From: Closterium sp. Naga37s-1 | Lineage: Eukaryota > Streptophyta > Zygnematophyceae > Desmidiales > Closteriaceae | Direction: 5' to 3' | Assembly: GCA_947471745.1 (NCBI GenBank) | Contig: CANJKZ010001237.1 | Coordinates: 2,028,001-2,092,000 of the forward strand | Length of the DNA stretch: 64,000 bases | Shown here: in pieces, positions 31,627 through 41,818 of the stretch | Numbering within the stretch: the first letter of the stretch is position 1 | How the letters are laid out: each line of letters starts with the position of its first letter | Position numbers and translations under genes: made by a program | Notes under the pieces: model-generated | Databases searched by the model: none | What the model saw: only the letters and a program-made list of their open reading frames with translations | What the model was told of the DNA's origin: nothing

Positions 31627-34600
31627 CTACAGCAAGTGAGGAAACGTGGGCACAAGGCCTAACAAAGTACAGAAACGCTGATGATCACCAGGTGGAAGTG
31701 CCTTGGTGAATATATCAGCAGTGTTGGCCCGAGTGGCCACGTAAGCAAGACGAAGCTGACCACGCTGCTGTAGCTCTCGAGCAAGGAAGTAACGCAGAGC
31801 GATGTGCTTCGTTCTGTGCTCCAGTCTGTGCTCCTGACACAAGGCAATGGCGGCCTTGTTGTCGACGTACAACACTGGAGGAGAACGAGGCCTCTCTCCC
31901 AAGTCGGTCAGCAGGTAGGTGAGCCAGCGTAACTCCTGTGCAGCCATGGCTGTGGCGTAGATCTCAGCCTCACAACTGGAGCTGAGAACTGAAGACGAGC
32001 GTGTAGAACGCCAAGAAACCGAACCAGAGCCAAGACTGAAGGTGTAACCCTGTGACGACCGCTGCGTAGCCTGGTCGTCAACCCAAGAAGCGTCTGAGTG
32101 ACCAGTGAGGACAACGTCGCTCCGTCCTCCAAGCACGAGCCCCATGCCCGATGTACTGCACAAGTAGCGTCGTACCCTCTTAGCAGCATCCATGTGCACC
32201 TTTCGGTGCCGACCAGGAGCCACGTAGCGAGCCAGAAGGCCAAGAGGGTACGCAAGGTCAGGACGAGTGCAGGTCATCAGGTACATGAGGCAGCCCACTA
32301 GCTCTGGGTAAGGACCACTCGGCTCTACGGACTCGTCCGAAGGTGGAGCTGAGAGCAAGTGACCTGTAGCCAGAGGAGTGGGCTGTGCCGAGGACCAGGT
32401 GAAGCCGAAGCGCTGAAGGACCTGCTGCACCATGTGTGACTGAGTCAGTGTGATGGTGCGGCGTGCTCTGTCCCGGGTGATCCGCAAGCCAAGATAGCTT
32501 GTCAGCTCACCCAGGTCTGTGCACGTGTGTCTCTTCTGCAGCTCCGACTTCACCAGGGCGAGAGCCTCAGTGTCAGCAGTGGCAAAGACCAAGTCGTCGA
32601 CGTACACGAGGATGTAGAACGGCGGCAGTGAAGTGTCGGTGCGCAGAAACAGCGACGGGTCAGCAGTCGACGGAGAAAACCCAAGAGCCGCAAGTGTCGT
32701 CCTCAGTGTGTCGTGCCACTCACGCGGCGCCTGGCGGAGACCGTAGACCGGCCGCCGGAGGCTCCACTGGGTACCAGGAGGGAACGACCCAGTGAAGCCA
32801 GGTGGGCGGCGCAGCCAGATCTCCTCGTGCAGGGTGCCCTGTAAGAAAGCAGTGCTGAAGTCAAGAGAGTGAAGCTCGTAGTCACGCTGGGCGGCAACGT
32901 GCAGCAGAACCCGAAGAGTGGTCATCTTCGGGGTGGGGGAGAAGGTCTGGAAGAAGTCAACCCCCTCTCGCTGACTGAAACCTCGAGCAACGTAACGAGC
33001 CTTGAAGACAGGCGGAGAACCTGGCGGCCGCTTCACCCTGAAAATCCACATGCCACTGACGATGTTCGCCCCAGGAGGGGGAACCTCGTCGACGTAGGTG
33101 CCTGTGGACTTCCAGGATGCCATCTCTACATCCATGGCTGTCTGCCACTGAGAGGAGTACTCACCCGCGATCGCCTCAGCGTAAGAGCGCGGGGTCGGGA
33201 TGTCTGGTGCATCCGGGTCTCCCTCAGGGGCAAGCAGCATGGACACAAGATGAGGCGCAGCGGCTGCAAAACACTCAAGGTCCTCGTGCCTATCCTCAAG
33301 GACGTCCGTGCCAAGAGCACACTCACCCCCGACGGACGGAGGACAGACAGACTCAGACTTAGCAACAAGACTAGCAGCGTAGTCTAGACGACAGGCAGCA
33401 ACAAAGTCAACAAGCTCAGCGACTAAGGCAGACGCAGCAGCAGACTCAAACGACGGGTCAGTGACAACAGTGGCTAGCAGACGCGTGATAGTAGGGTGCT
33501 CAGCACGAAACCGGTCAGACTCAGGGTCTGGAACAACAGGCAGAGAAGACTCCGGAGGGGACGGCAGAGGAACTCGCTGCGGAGAAGAGGAAGGACGACG
33601 GACTACAAGGGAAGGACCGGGGACAGCCGGCGGACGCTGACGAGGAACACGACGACTGGAACGACCAGAACGGACAGGTGAGACAGGACGCGACGTAGGC
33701 TCACGATGCTCAGTAAAGCCCCCTGTCTGCTCAGCGTAAGGAGAAGGAGCAGGCAGAGGTGAGCCAGGCTGTAACGGAAGACCAGTAGACGACGGGAGGC
33801 TAAGAACCTGGCGAAGTACGGAGTCAGGCGGTGGCAGAGACGACGGAGACGGTGGAGCAAAGAACAGGCGCGGCTGTGTAGTGCCACTAGCACCAGCAGC
33901 TCCAGCACCCGCAGCAGCTCCAGCGCCTCCAGCAGCTCCAGTACCCTCAGCAGCTCCAGCACCTCCTGCAGCTCCAGCACCCTCAGCAGCTCCAGCACCT
34001 CCAGCAGCTCTAGCCCCCTCAGCAGCTCCAGCACCCTCAGCAGCTCCAGCACCTCCAGTAGCTCCAACACCCTCAGCAGCTCCAGCACCCTCAGCAGCTC
34101 CAGCACCCTCAGCAGCTCCAGCACCTCCAGCAGCTCCAGTACCCTCAGCAGCACCCCCAGAACCGGCACCTCCAGTCCCAGGGTCTCCAGCCTCCGTGTC
34201 TCCAGTAACAGCACCCCCAGACCCAGGGTCTCCAGCAGTAGCACCCTCAGGCTCAGCAGTACCTCCAGCCCCAGCAGCTCCAGCACCTCCAGTGCGAGCA
34301 CCTCCGGGACCAGCACCACTCCCAGCTCCAGTGGTGTCAGCAGAAGTACCTCCAGCGGCTGAGCCCCGAGCTCCAGAAGCACGACCCTGACGGCGACCGT
34401 ACCAGTCGTGCAGCTGCTGTGAGGTGAGAGGCACACGCGTACGAAGGCGGCTACTCCAAGGAGACCGCGCAGGAGCAGACTCAGAACCCTCAGGCGTCGC
34501 ACCCCCAGACTCAGCACCCCCAGGCTCAGGACCTCCAGGCTCCTCACGCTCAGGCTCAGCACCCCGAGACTCCGCACCCCCCGGCTCAGCACCCTCAAGC

Positions 34601-37600
34601 TCCGCACCCCCACGCTCAGCACCCCCAAGCTCCGCACCCCCAGGCTCAGCACCCCCAAGCTCCGCACCCCCAGGCTCAGCACCCCCAGGCTCAGCACCAC
34701 CCCCAGTAGGACCTGAGTCACCAGTGACCTCAACAGGCGCAGGCACGGGAGGGTCTACCTGAGAAACACCTAAAGGAGCAGGACCTGGCGCGGGGAGGGG
34801 GTCTACCTGGGGAGGACCTGGGGCGAGAAAGAGCGGCGGGGGGGGGCGAGGGGCAGTGCGGTAGGGAAAGAGATGGTAAAAGGGGACGGACTCGTCAAAG
34901 GTGACGTCCTGAGACGGAAAGACACGGCGCGAGGCTGGGTCGTAAAACTGCCAGCCAGGTGCGTCAGGAACAAAGTCAAGGAAGACGCAGGGAATGGCGC
35001 GAGCGGAGAGTTTGTCCGCGGTGGTATCGCGGACAAAGGCACGAGCACCCCAGACCCGGAAACGCGACGCATCGCCAACCTTCCCCGTCCACAGCAGTGT
35101 GGGCGAGGTCTCCGGCAAGGAGACACGGGGCCAGAGGTTGAGCTGATGCGCGGCGTACCGGACCGCAAACGGCCACAGAAAATGGGGGGCAGCCGCATGG
35201 ATCATGGAGGTACGAGCGACCTCCATGACTAAGCCAATGCGGCGCTCAACAACCCCATTCTGCTGCGGAGAGGCCGGAAGCGTGAACGTCTGGCGGATGC
35301 CGTGCTCCGCACAGAAGGCTGCCAAGAGGTCGGAGGAGAACTCACCACCTCTGTCAGAGTGCAGACGCAGGACAGGAAAGTCCGACTGGAACCGCTCGCG
35401 GAGCTGGAGACGAACAGCGCGGATCCAGGGGATCAAAACATCAGGGACCTCCCCCTTGCTGCGCAAGGGGAAGACCGTGGTGTAACGCGTGTAGTCGTCG
35501 ACGACCAGCAGGAAGTACCGCTCGTGGCCCTGTCCACGGACGCGGGCTGGGCCCCACACGTCCATGTGGAGGGTCTGCAGGGGAGCCTCTGTGGGAGGAA
35601 ACGAGGAGGAGTGAGGAGCGGCGCGCTGCCGCCCCTCGACGCAAGGAATGCAGGGCGGCGCAGGCAAGGGAGGGAGGGCAGGCTGAGACCTGGGAAGGCC
35701 AGAGACCAGGTAGCGAGAGTGCATGCTACGAAGGCGAGGCAGGGAGGGGTGACCAAGGCGGTGGTGCCACAGGAGAGTGTCGTGCGACAGGCTGCGACAC
35801 TCACACTGGGTAGCTACCTGAGCAGACGCGTACAGCTGGGGGGACAAAGGGGTGTAGCGTGATGCAGTGGTGAGGGTGTACAGACTAGACCCAGGCGCAC
35901 GTGTGAACGTGGCCAGGTGCCGGCCGGTCCTGGAGCACGTGCAGATCGCCACACGCTGTCCTCCAGGAGTAAAGGTGTCAACCCAGTGATCCTGAAGGAC
36001 GGCGTTGCTCACCAAGTTCGTAGAGAACGAGGGGAGGTGGAGACCAGACAGCTCACCAGACGGGACCGCCGGACACGGAAGCACAGTGGAAGACCGTGCA
36101 AGCACTGGGCCCCCAGAGGGGTCAGCCAGTGAGACAGGAACAGGTGCAGGGAGGGGAGTGACTGTGGTGCTGTCGCGAAAGAAACAGCGGGAAGCACCAG
36201 AGTCAAGTGTGAAAGTGTGCAAGGCCTGTGCGGACGCAGTACCAGGGGGAGCAGACTCACAAGCACCTAGTGCCACAGGCGCTACACCTGGGGCAATACC
36301 TGGGTCAGGCGGCACACACAAGTAGCAGTCACCCTCAGCACTAACAGTCAATGCATACATGGCAGCAAGAATAGCCTCATAGTCAAGATCAAAGATAGGT
36401 ACATCACGCCTAAGCAGGTCTGCCCAGTTGGGGAACTCAGTAGCATCAGGAAACTTGGCGCGCCAGGCGTCGCTAGGTCGAGCGAAGTAGCGCTGCTCAG
36501 TGTGAAACCCTGTGCACTGGCGATTAGCGCGGGGACCTGTGCGGATGATATAGGGGCAGCGACCAGGACCCCCAGAAGCCCCACGCCCGGCATACCAGTC
36601 AAGAAGCTGCTGGGAAGTGGGGGTCTGGCGCTGACGCTGCTGCTGCTGCTGCTGCCGCTGCTGCTGCTGCTGCTGCGGCTGCTGCTGGCCCTGACCACCA
36701 CTGGCACCACCGCTCCCTCCTCCCCCACCGCCGCTGCTGCCCCCTCCACTGCCCCCAGTGCCTCCGCCGCCCCCACCACCACCTCCACCCCCTCCACCCC
36801 CACGACCACCCCCACCACCTCCACCGCCCCCGCCGCCTGCACCACCGCCGCCTCCACCGCCGCCCCCACCGCCCCTGCCACCCCTGCCGCCCCTGCCGCT
36901 GCGACGCTTCCCACTAGGAGCGGAAGCAGCCCCGACCTCCTCAGCACCAAGGTAGTCGTGAGCAGCAGCTGCGGAGGCGTAGGAGGGGTTGAGAGGGGAG
37001 GGGGAGCACCCCTCAAAGAGGGGAGAGCGAGGAGTGCCACGAGCAGCACCTACAGCGAGGATGCTCTTCTCTGCTGCAAGGAGGTGCTTCTCGAAGTCGT
37101 CGACAGTGAGAGTGGGGGGGTCTAGCGCTAGGAAGTGGTCCCTGACCGAGCTAAGAGTGTCAGGGAGGCGCGTAACGAGGAAATAGAGAGTGAAGTACAT
37201 CGGGGGGGGGTTTGCGGCGCAGAACTCGGCTAAAAGGGCGGGACGAAAGCGAGTGTCAGTAGCGCGGAGGTGAGAAATGAGGTCCTCAGCAGTGGTGAAC
37301 GAGGAAAGGTCGGGGAACAGGTAGGGTAGCATGAGCCGACCTATGGCTGCAGTGGCCGGGGAGGAGTAGCGTGCAACTACAGCGTCGTACAGTGTCTTAG
37401 CAGTTTTGTGCTGGCTGAAATGCGCGCGCTCAGTGATCGGCAGATGGTTCCTAATAGCTAGGCGTGCAGCAGCATCGCGAGTCTGCCACTGCGAGCGTTC
37501 GAGAGCAGGAGCATCAGCGGCAGGAGCATCAGCGGCAGGAGCAACGGCAGTGCCAGACACGTAATCGAACAGTGAAACGCCCTCTTTGGCATCAGTCAGA

Positions 37601-37701
37601 AGGAACAGTTGCAGGTCGTCTAGCCACACAGTGAACTCTATGGGGCGACCGTCAGGTTCGAACGCGAGAACATTAGGCGTCGTCATAACAGTAGTAGGCA
37701 A
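31627..37701 (-). CDS. Copia Gag-Pol polyprotein (2024 aa)
   Basis: Residues 1-240 are a copia-type Gag (WLDDLQLFLL, YLFPDLSSF, LRATDTRFRP). Then a Gly-rich then Gln-rich tract (about 265-355) and a Cys/His segment (CPYIIRT ... CTGFHTEQRYF), not a standard CCHC knuckle. The protease Asp lies in LDSGASRCFF (~499). GAG-pre-integrase HHRLGHPSL follows. Integrase D,D-E sits in MDVWGP (~713), HSDRGGE (~782) and NGVVER (~817). A long Glu/Gly/Ala/Pro linker (~960-1310) precedes RT (KARYVARGF ~1569, LDFSTAF, YVDD ~1701). RNase H has SDASW, EAEIYA (~1914) and VDNKA. No stop or frameshift. Single-frame expression is normal for copia. Confidence 0.95.
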   Translation of the reverse strand: MPTTVMTTPNVLAFEPDGRPIEFTVWLDDLQLFLLTDAKEGVSLFDYVSGTAVAPAADAPAADAPALERSQWQTRDAAARLAIRNHLPITERAHFSQHKTAKTLYDAVVARYSSPATAAIGRLMLPYLFPDLSSFTTAEDLISHLRATDTRFRPALLAEFCAANPPPMYFTLYFLVTRLPDTLSSVRDHFLALDPPTLTVDDFEKHLLAAEKSILAVGAARGTPRSPLFEGCSPSPLNPSYASAAAAHDYLGAEEVGAASAPSGKRRSGRGGRGGRGGGGGGGGGGGAGGGGGGGGGGGRGGGGGGGGGGGGGGTGGSGGGSSGGGGGGSGGASGGQGQQQPQQQQQQRQQQQQQRQRQTPTSQQLLDWYAGRGASGGPGRCPYIIRTGPRANRQCTGFHTEQRYFARPSDAWRAKFPDATEFPNWADLLRRDVPIFDLDYEAILAAMYALTVSAEGDCYLCVPPDPGIAPGVAPVALGACESAPPGTASAQALHTFTLDSGASRCFFRDSTTVTPLPAPVPVSLADPSGGPVLARSSTVLPCPAVPSGELSGLHLPSFSTNLVSNAVLQDHWVDTFTPGGQRVAICTCSRTGRHLATFTRAPGSSLYTLTTASRYTPLSPQLYASAQVATQCECRSLSHDTLLWHHRLGHPSLPRLRSMHSRYLVSGLPRSQPALPPLPAPPCIPCVEGRQRAAPHSSSFPPTEAPLQTLHMDVWGPARVRGQGHERYFLLVVDDYTRYTTVFPLRSKGEVPDVLIPWIRAVRLQLRERFQSDFPVLRLHSDRGGEFSSDLLAAFCAEHGIRQTFTLPASPQQNGVVERRIGLVMEVARTSMIHAAAPHFLWPFAVRYAAHQLNLWPRVSLPETSPTLLWTGKVGDASRFRVWGARAFVRDTTADKLSARAIPCVFLDFVPDAPGWQFYDPASRRVFPSQDVTFDESVPFYHLFPYRTAPRPPPPLFLAPGPPQVDPLPAPGPAPLGVSQVDPPVPAPVEVTGDSGPTGGGAEPGGAEPGGAELGGAEPGGAELGGAERGGAELEGAEPGGAESRGAEPEREEPGGPEPGGAESGGATPEGSESAPARSPWSSRLRTRVPLTSQQLHDWYGRRQGRASGARGSAAGGTSADTTGAGSGAGPGGARTGGAGAAGAGGTAEPEGATAGDPGSGGAVTGDTEAGDPGTGGAGSGGAAEGTGAAGGAGAAEGAGAAEGAGAAEGVGATGGAGAAEGAGAAEGARAAGGAGAAEGAGAAGGAGAAEGTGAAGGAGAAAGAGAAGASGTTQPRLFFAPPSPSSLPPPDSVLRQVLSLPSSTGLPLQPGSPLPAPSPYAEQTGGFTEHREPTSRPVSPVRSGRSSRRVPRQRPPAVPGPSLVVRRPSSSPQRVPLPSPPESSLPVVPDPESDRFRAEHPTITRLLATVVTDPSFESAAASALVAELVDFVAACRLDYAASLVAKSESVCPPSVGGECALGTDVLEDRHEDLECFAAAAPHLVSMLLAPEGDPDAPDIPTPRSYAEAIAGEYSSQWQTAMDVEMASWKSTGTYVDEVPPPGANIVSGMWIFRVKRPPGSPPVFKARYVARGFSQREGVDFFQTFSPTPKMTTLRVLLHVAAQRDYELHSLDFSTAFLQGTLHEEIWLRRPPGFTGSFPPGTQWSLRRPVYGLRQAPREWHDTLRTTLAALGFSPSTADPSLFLRTDTSLPPFYILVYVDDLVFATADTEALALVKSELQKRHTCTDLGELTSYLGLRITRDRARRTITLTQSHMVQQVLQRFGFTWSSAQPTPLATGHLLSAPPSDESVEPSGPYPELVGCLMYLMTCTRPDLAYPLGLLARYVAPGRHRKVHMDAAKRVRRYLCSTSGMGLVLGGRSDVVLTGHSDASWVDDQATQRSSQGYTFSLGSGSVSWRSTRSSSVLSSSCEAEIYATAMAAQELRWLTYLLTDLGERPRSPPVLYVDNKAAIALCQEHRLEHRTKHIALRYFLARELQQRGQLRLAYVATRANTADIFTKALPPGDHQRFCTLLGLVPTFPHLL

Positions 37702-38325
37702 AGGCAGCAGAAAGCAGGCAGGCAGTAGACACGAGGCAGTAGGCAGTAGACAGAAGGCTAAAACTTAGGCAGTAGGCAGTAGGCAGTACAGGCAACGTGC
37801 AGGGCAGTAGCTTGCTGCACCCGAGCTCCTACGGTGGGGCTCTAGACAGTGGCAGGCCGTACAGTTCGAAGGCAGTGAGTTCGGCAGCAGTAAGCCTCAC
37901 AGGCAAGTACACACGTAGGGCGCGCGCGGCTGCTGGCTGCGTGCGGCTAAGGGCCGCGCGTGGCTCTCTGCTGCGCGTGGCTACGTGCTGCGCGCGGCTC
38001 CTGGCTGCACGTGGCGACGGGCAGCGCGCGCGCGGGCGGCGGGCTCTACGTCGCGCGCGGGCGGTGGGCTCTGCTTAGGCTGCGCGCGGGCGGCGTAAGG
38101 GGCGCGCGGGCTCTACGAGGGCTACGCGGGCGACGCGGACCGGCGCGCGGCTCTACAGCAGTGGCGCGCGCTAAAAATCAGAGACGCGCGCGCTAGAAAC
38201 CGAGGCGCGCGCGGGAAAAAATAAGTGACGCGCGCTGCCGCCGAGGCGCGCGCGAGCAGTAGGCAAGGCAGGCAGTTAGGTGGGCCCGATTCGTAGGTCC
38301 TAGAGACCTCCTGCTCTAGTTACCA
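37702..38325 (-). other. Leader of the intact copia with primer binding site
   Basis: About 620 bases between 5' LTR and the gag ATG. The primer site TGGTAACTAGAGC (minus strand) directly follows the LTR. The middle (about 37915-38260) is extremely GC-rich with GCGCGC words; near gag are GGCAGTA tandem words (37690-37790). No ORF of note; probably holds packaging and dimerization signals. Confidence 0.7.
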
Positions 38326-38470
38326 TGTTAAGAACCTAAGGCAAGGATGATGAGATTAGGTCAAAGTTGGGGTACAAGACTAGAGTGTCAAGAAAGTTTC
38401 TGTACCCCCTAGTGCTAACCCCCATGCAGCCTAGATAACCTAAACATATATATATATATATAATTTGACA
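38326..38470 (-). repeat. 5' LTR of the intact copia (145 bp)
   Basis: Nearly identical to 31243-31387; followed at 38471-38475 by the second AATCA. Confidence 0.93.
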
Positions 38471-38565
38471 AATCATGCTACCGTATGTCACATGCCGCAA
38501 CCGAAAGGTTTATTGTAGTAGGCATTGTATCATAAGCGAAACCACAACTACCGTATGCTGAAAAA

Positions 38566-41500
38566 TCACTTGGAACGGAGCCGAGTATCCTCAATCAGCA
38601 AGCGCATGAATCGTCTCCGGCGCTTCACAATCCTCACGGCATCCGTGGCGGTCGCAATCCCCATCTCGTCATTTGTGAACGCGGGCACGGGACCAAAGAG
38701 GCAGTAGGCCAGGATGGCAGCTGCAAGCATCCTCCCAGCCCAACAAACAGGGAGAGGCAACAACAGGAAATGAAACAGTGGAAAAGGATTCCACTAAATG
38801 AAACAACAAGAAGCAAGGCAACGTGTCAAGTGAAATGCCACAAACATGAACTCACAAATAGAAGAAATCAGCAGCAGCACTGTACATTGTACACTGTACA
38901 CCATACCTAGTTCATGAATAGCGAGTCGATTCGCAATGCGGTTCCGCAGCAGCGCCTGAATGAGCGCCAGCAGCGAGTCCACCACACCCAGCTGCACCGC
39001 ACCCAACCGCTCCGCCAGCAGCGTAGCCGCGGCCCCCCGTGCCCACCCCTCCCTACACGCCACCTCCTCCCCCACAGCCGGAGGAATTATAGGCTCAGGG
39101 AGGGCTAGAAGGAAAGAGACAAGCGCACGCGCCATGGTGAGGGGGGAGGTTTCGGTGGGGAAGGGTGTGCTGGTGTCGAGTGCGAGACGGATGGGTGCTA
39201 TCTGCAGCTCCTGAGCTACTGCACCCAGTGCTGCTGCCTTGGCCGCTAAAAATTGCGTCGACCCCGGCCCTTCCCCTTCCCCTTCCCCTGCTCCTGCTCC
39301 TGCTCCTCCTGCTCCACCTCCTCCCCCTCCTGCTCCTGTGGCTCCTCCTGCTGCAAGGTCTGCTGCGGCTGCTCCAACTGCCCCTGCTGCTGCACCCACG
39401 GCGCCTGCAGCAGCAGCGACAGCCAGAGCAGCAGGGGTAGAGAGCCCTGCCACTCCACCTCGACTCAAGGTGCGGGATAGCTGCGGCAGCACACCACCTC
39501 CACCAGTAGCACCGCCGCCGCCGCTGCCCCTGCTGCTGCCGAAGCTGCTGCTGCCGCCGCCGCCGGGGCTGCTGCTGATGCTGCTGCCAGGGTTGCTGTT
39601 GAAGCTGCTTTCGGGAGTGGTGGAGAGGGAACTAACCGCAGCAGACAGCACATCAGAGGACAGACTCGCGCTGCGCGTGTGCGAGAGCGAGTGAGGGTGC
39701 CCGTGCGGGGTGGAGTGCGAGGAGGGGAAGGGGGCCGCACGAGTGCTGTCCTCCTGGTCGAGAGAGAGATCAATACCGAGAGCGATAGGGTCAAAGGCGG
39801 AGGAGATGTCCTGGCCTGAGTCCAGAAGGAAGGTGAGCATGCGGGCCACCTCCTTGGGCACCTCAAACGCGTCTGATGCATGGGGCGCTGCTGCCCGTGC
39901 CGCTGCTCCTAGCGGCCGATCGTCCTCCCCGCCTGCAACAGCGGAGTCATTGTCAGGGTCGGTTTCGGAAGCTTCTGGGATGCTGGCCTGGTGACCGCCA
40001 GCAGCAGGGGCAGCTGTAGCCCGGCTGTAGCGGAGGGAGGAGCGCTGGCGTGTGGCGATGGCGTCGAGAGAGAGCGAGCGGATGGGGTCCTTTAGACCTG
40101 CCAGTGCCTCCAGACTAGGGGGTGGGGAGAGAGAGGAGGGAGAGGAATGGCAGGAATGATAAGGGGACAAAAAGGAGGGGAATGAGGGTGATGGCGTCGA
40201 GAGAGAGTGAGCGGATGGGGTCCTTGAGACCTGCCAGTGCCTCCAGACTATGGGGTGGGGAGGAGGGAAGGGGCAAGGGCGAGGTGGCAGGAGAAATGAG
40301 ATAGGGAATAACGAATGTGAGGGGAGGGGGAGCAAAGGCAGGAACATGGCACATGGGAAGAGAGCATGTCCGGGCGTTCAGACTAGACGGTGAGGAATGG
40401 GGGAGGGGGTTGACAGGAGAAATGCGGTAGGGAAGAACGGAGTGAAGCGGGAAAGGGAGGAGAAAGGGGTTGTTCGAGAGGAGGGAGGAGGTGGTCCTTG
40501 AGGCTTGGAGTGGGGAATGAGGGAGGAGGGAAAGTGGTGGCAGGAAAAATGAAGGGGTTGACGAGAAGGGCTTGAGGGTAGGGGTGCTGGTGGAGAGGAG
40601 AGAGTGGTGTGGCCCCCGCGGCTGAGGGTAGGTAGGACCGCTGCGGCCGTGGTGACCCGCCAAAGCTTCTAGAATGAGTGGCGTGGCATGGTGAATGCCG
40701 GGTGGGGTGAATGAAAGGGAACTGTGTGTTACAGTGAAGGCCGGAGGGGATGGATGGTGCATGCATGCAGGGGGTTGCTGAGAAACAACAACACCCACCG
40801 CAAGCCCCAGCAGGATGGCACGTAGCTCCCCGAGCACGCCACAAACAGGTCCCCGCCGCCCGCAATCGCGACCACCAGAATCAAATCCAGCAGCCCGCCG
40901 CGATCCACCAGCAAATCCACCCTTGTGCCCGGCACTGCCATCCAGGTGTGCAGGCTGAGGGTCACCGTGTGCCCTGGCGCCACTGCCGCTGCTGCTGGTT
41001 CCGCCACCACCCATGCCCCGCACCCCCCAGCAGGGCCGGGGGCAGCGGTGTCCGTGCTGCCTGCCGGGGCCACGGAGAAGCGCGCGGGCACCGTGCCAAG
41101 ATTGTGCAGCTCTATGGTTCGCCGGATCACAGACGCGTAGGGCACCTGACGGGTGGGGGAAGGGGGGAGGGAGAGCGGGGGTGAGGGGTATATTTGTGAG
41201 GGATGGAAGGGTGAGAAGCGGGCGGGGACTGTGCCGAGATTGTGCAGCTCTATGGTTCGACGGATGACAAAGGTGTTGGGAACGTGGTGGGGGAGGGGGG
41301 AAGGGAGAGGTTGAGAGGGGTGTGAGTGGGTGTTGAAGGCTTGAAAATCTATGGTGAGGCGAGACACAGAAGCGTTGTGGTGGTGAAACCTTTGAGAAAT
41401 CAGGAAAATCAATCCACAGGGCACAGGGTCATGAAGTTTTATAGGAATCTCATAAATCAATTTGCGGAACACGTGGTGGTGTGAGCACTGTGATGGGGCC

Positions 41501-41726
41501 GGCAGTATGGTATGGCCAACTCCTGCTGCGAGTCCAGCTTCCAGCACACCACAGCAGCCTCTGCACATGTGTCTGCCTGCCTACCCTCAGCATCCCCACC
41601 TCACCTGTCCAAATTTCACAGCATGGGCACTGAGAGAGCAACGCAGGATGGCACAGTTGGTGCCACAACCAGATTCCAACTGCAGCCACTCGTCCAACTG
41701 CCGGCACACCGCGGCCAAAGCCGCAT

Positions 41727-41818
<92 letters not shown>

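Larger units (their letters stand above)
31243..38470 (-). mobile_element. Apparently intact Ty1/copia element, 7228 bp, minus strand
   Basis: Two 145-bp LTRs (31243-31387 and 38326-38470) differ at only about three positions, and AATCA flanks both ends. Read on the minus strand, the 5' LTR ends TTAACA and is followed by TGGTAACTAGAGC, close to the initiator-Met tRNA primer site used by copia elements. The polypurine tract TATGGGGGTG abuts the 3' LTR. One uninterrupted gag-pol frame fills the inside. Near-identical LTRs and intact catalytic residues point to a recent insertion into the spacer between bS21 and phosphatase genes. Confidence 0.95.

Noticed and set aside
33603-34762. Ser/Pro-rich and Leu/Val-rich plus- and minus-strand frames inside the intact copia
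   Set aside because: Shadows of the repetitive integrase-RT linker of gag-pol.
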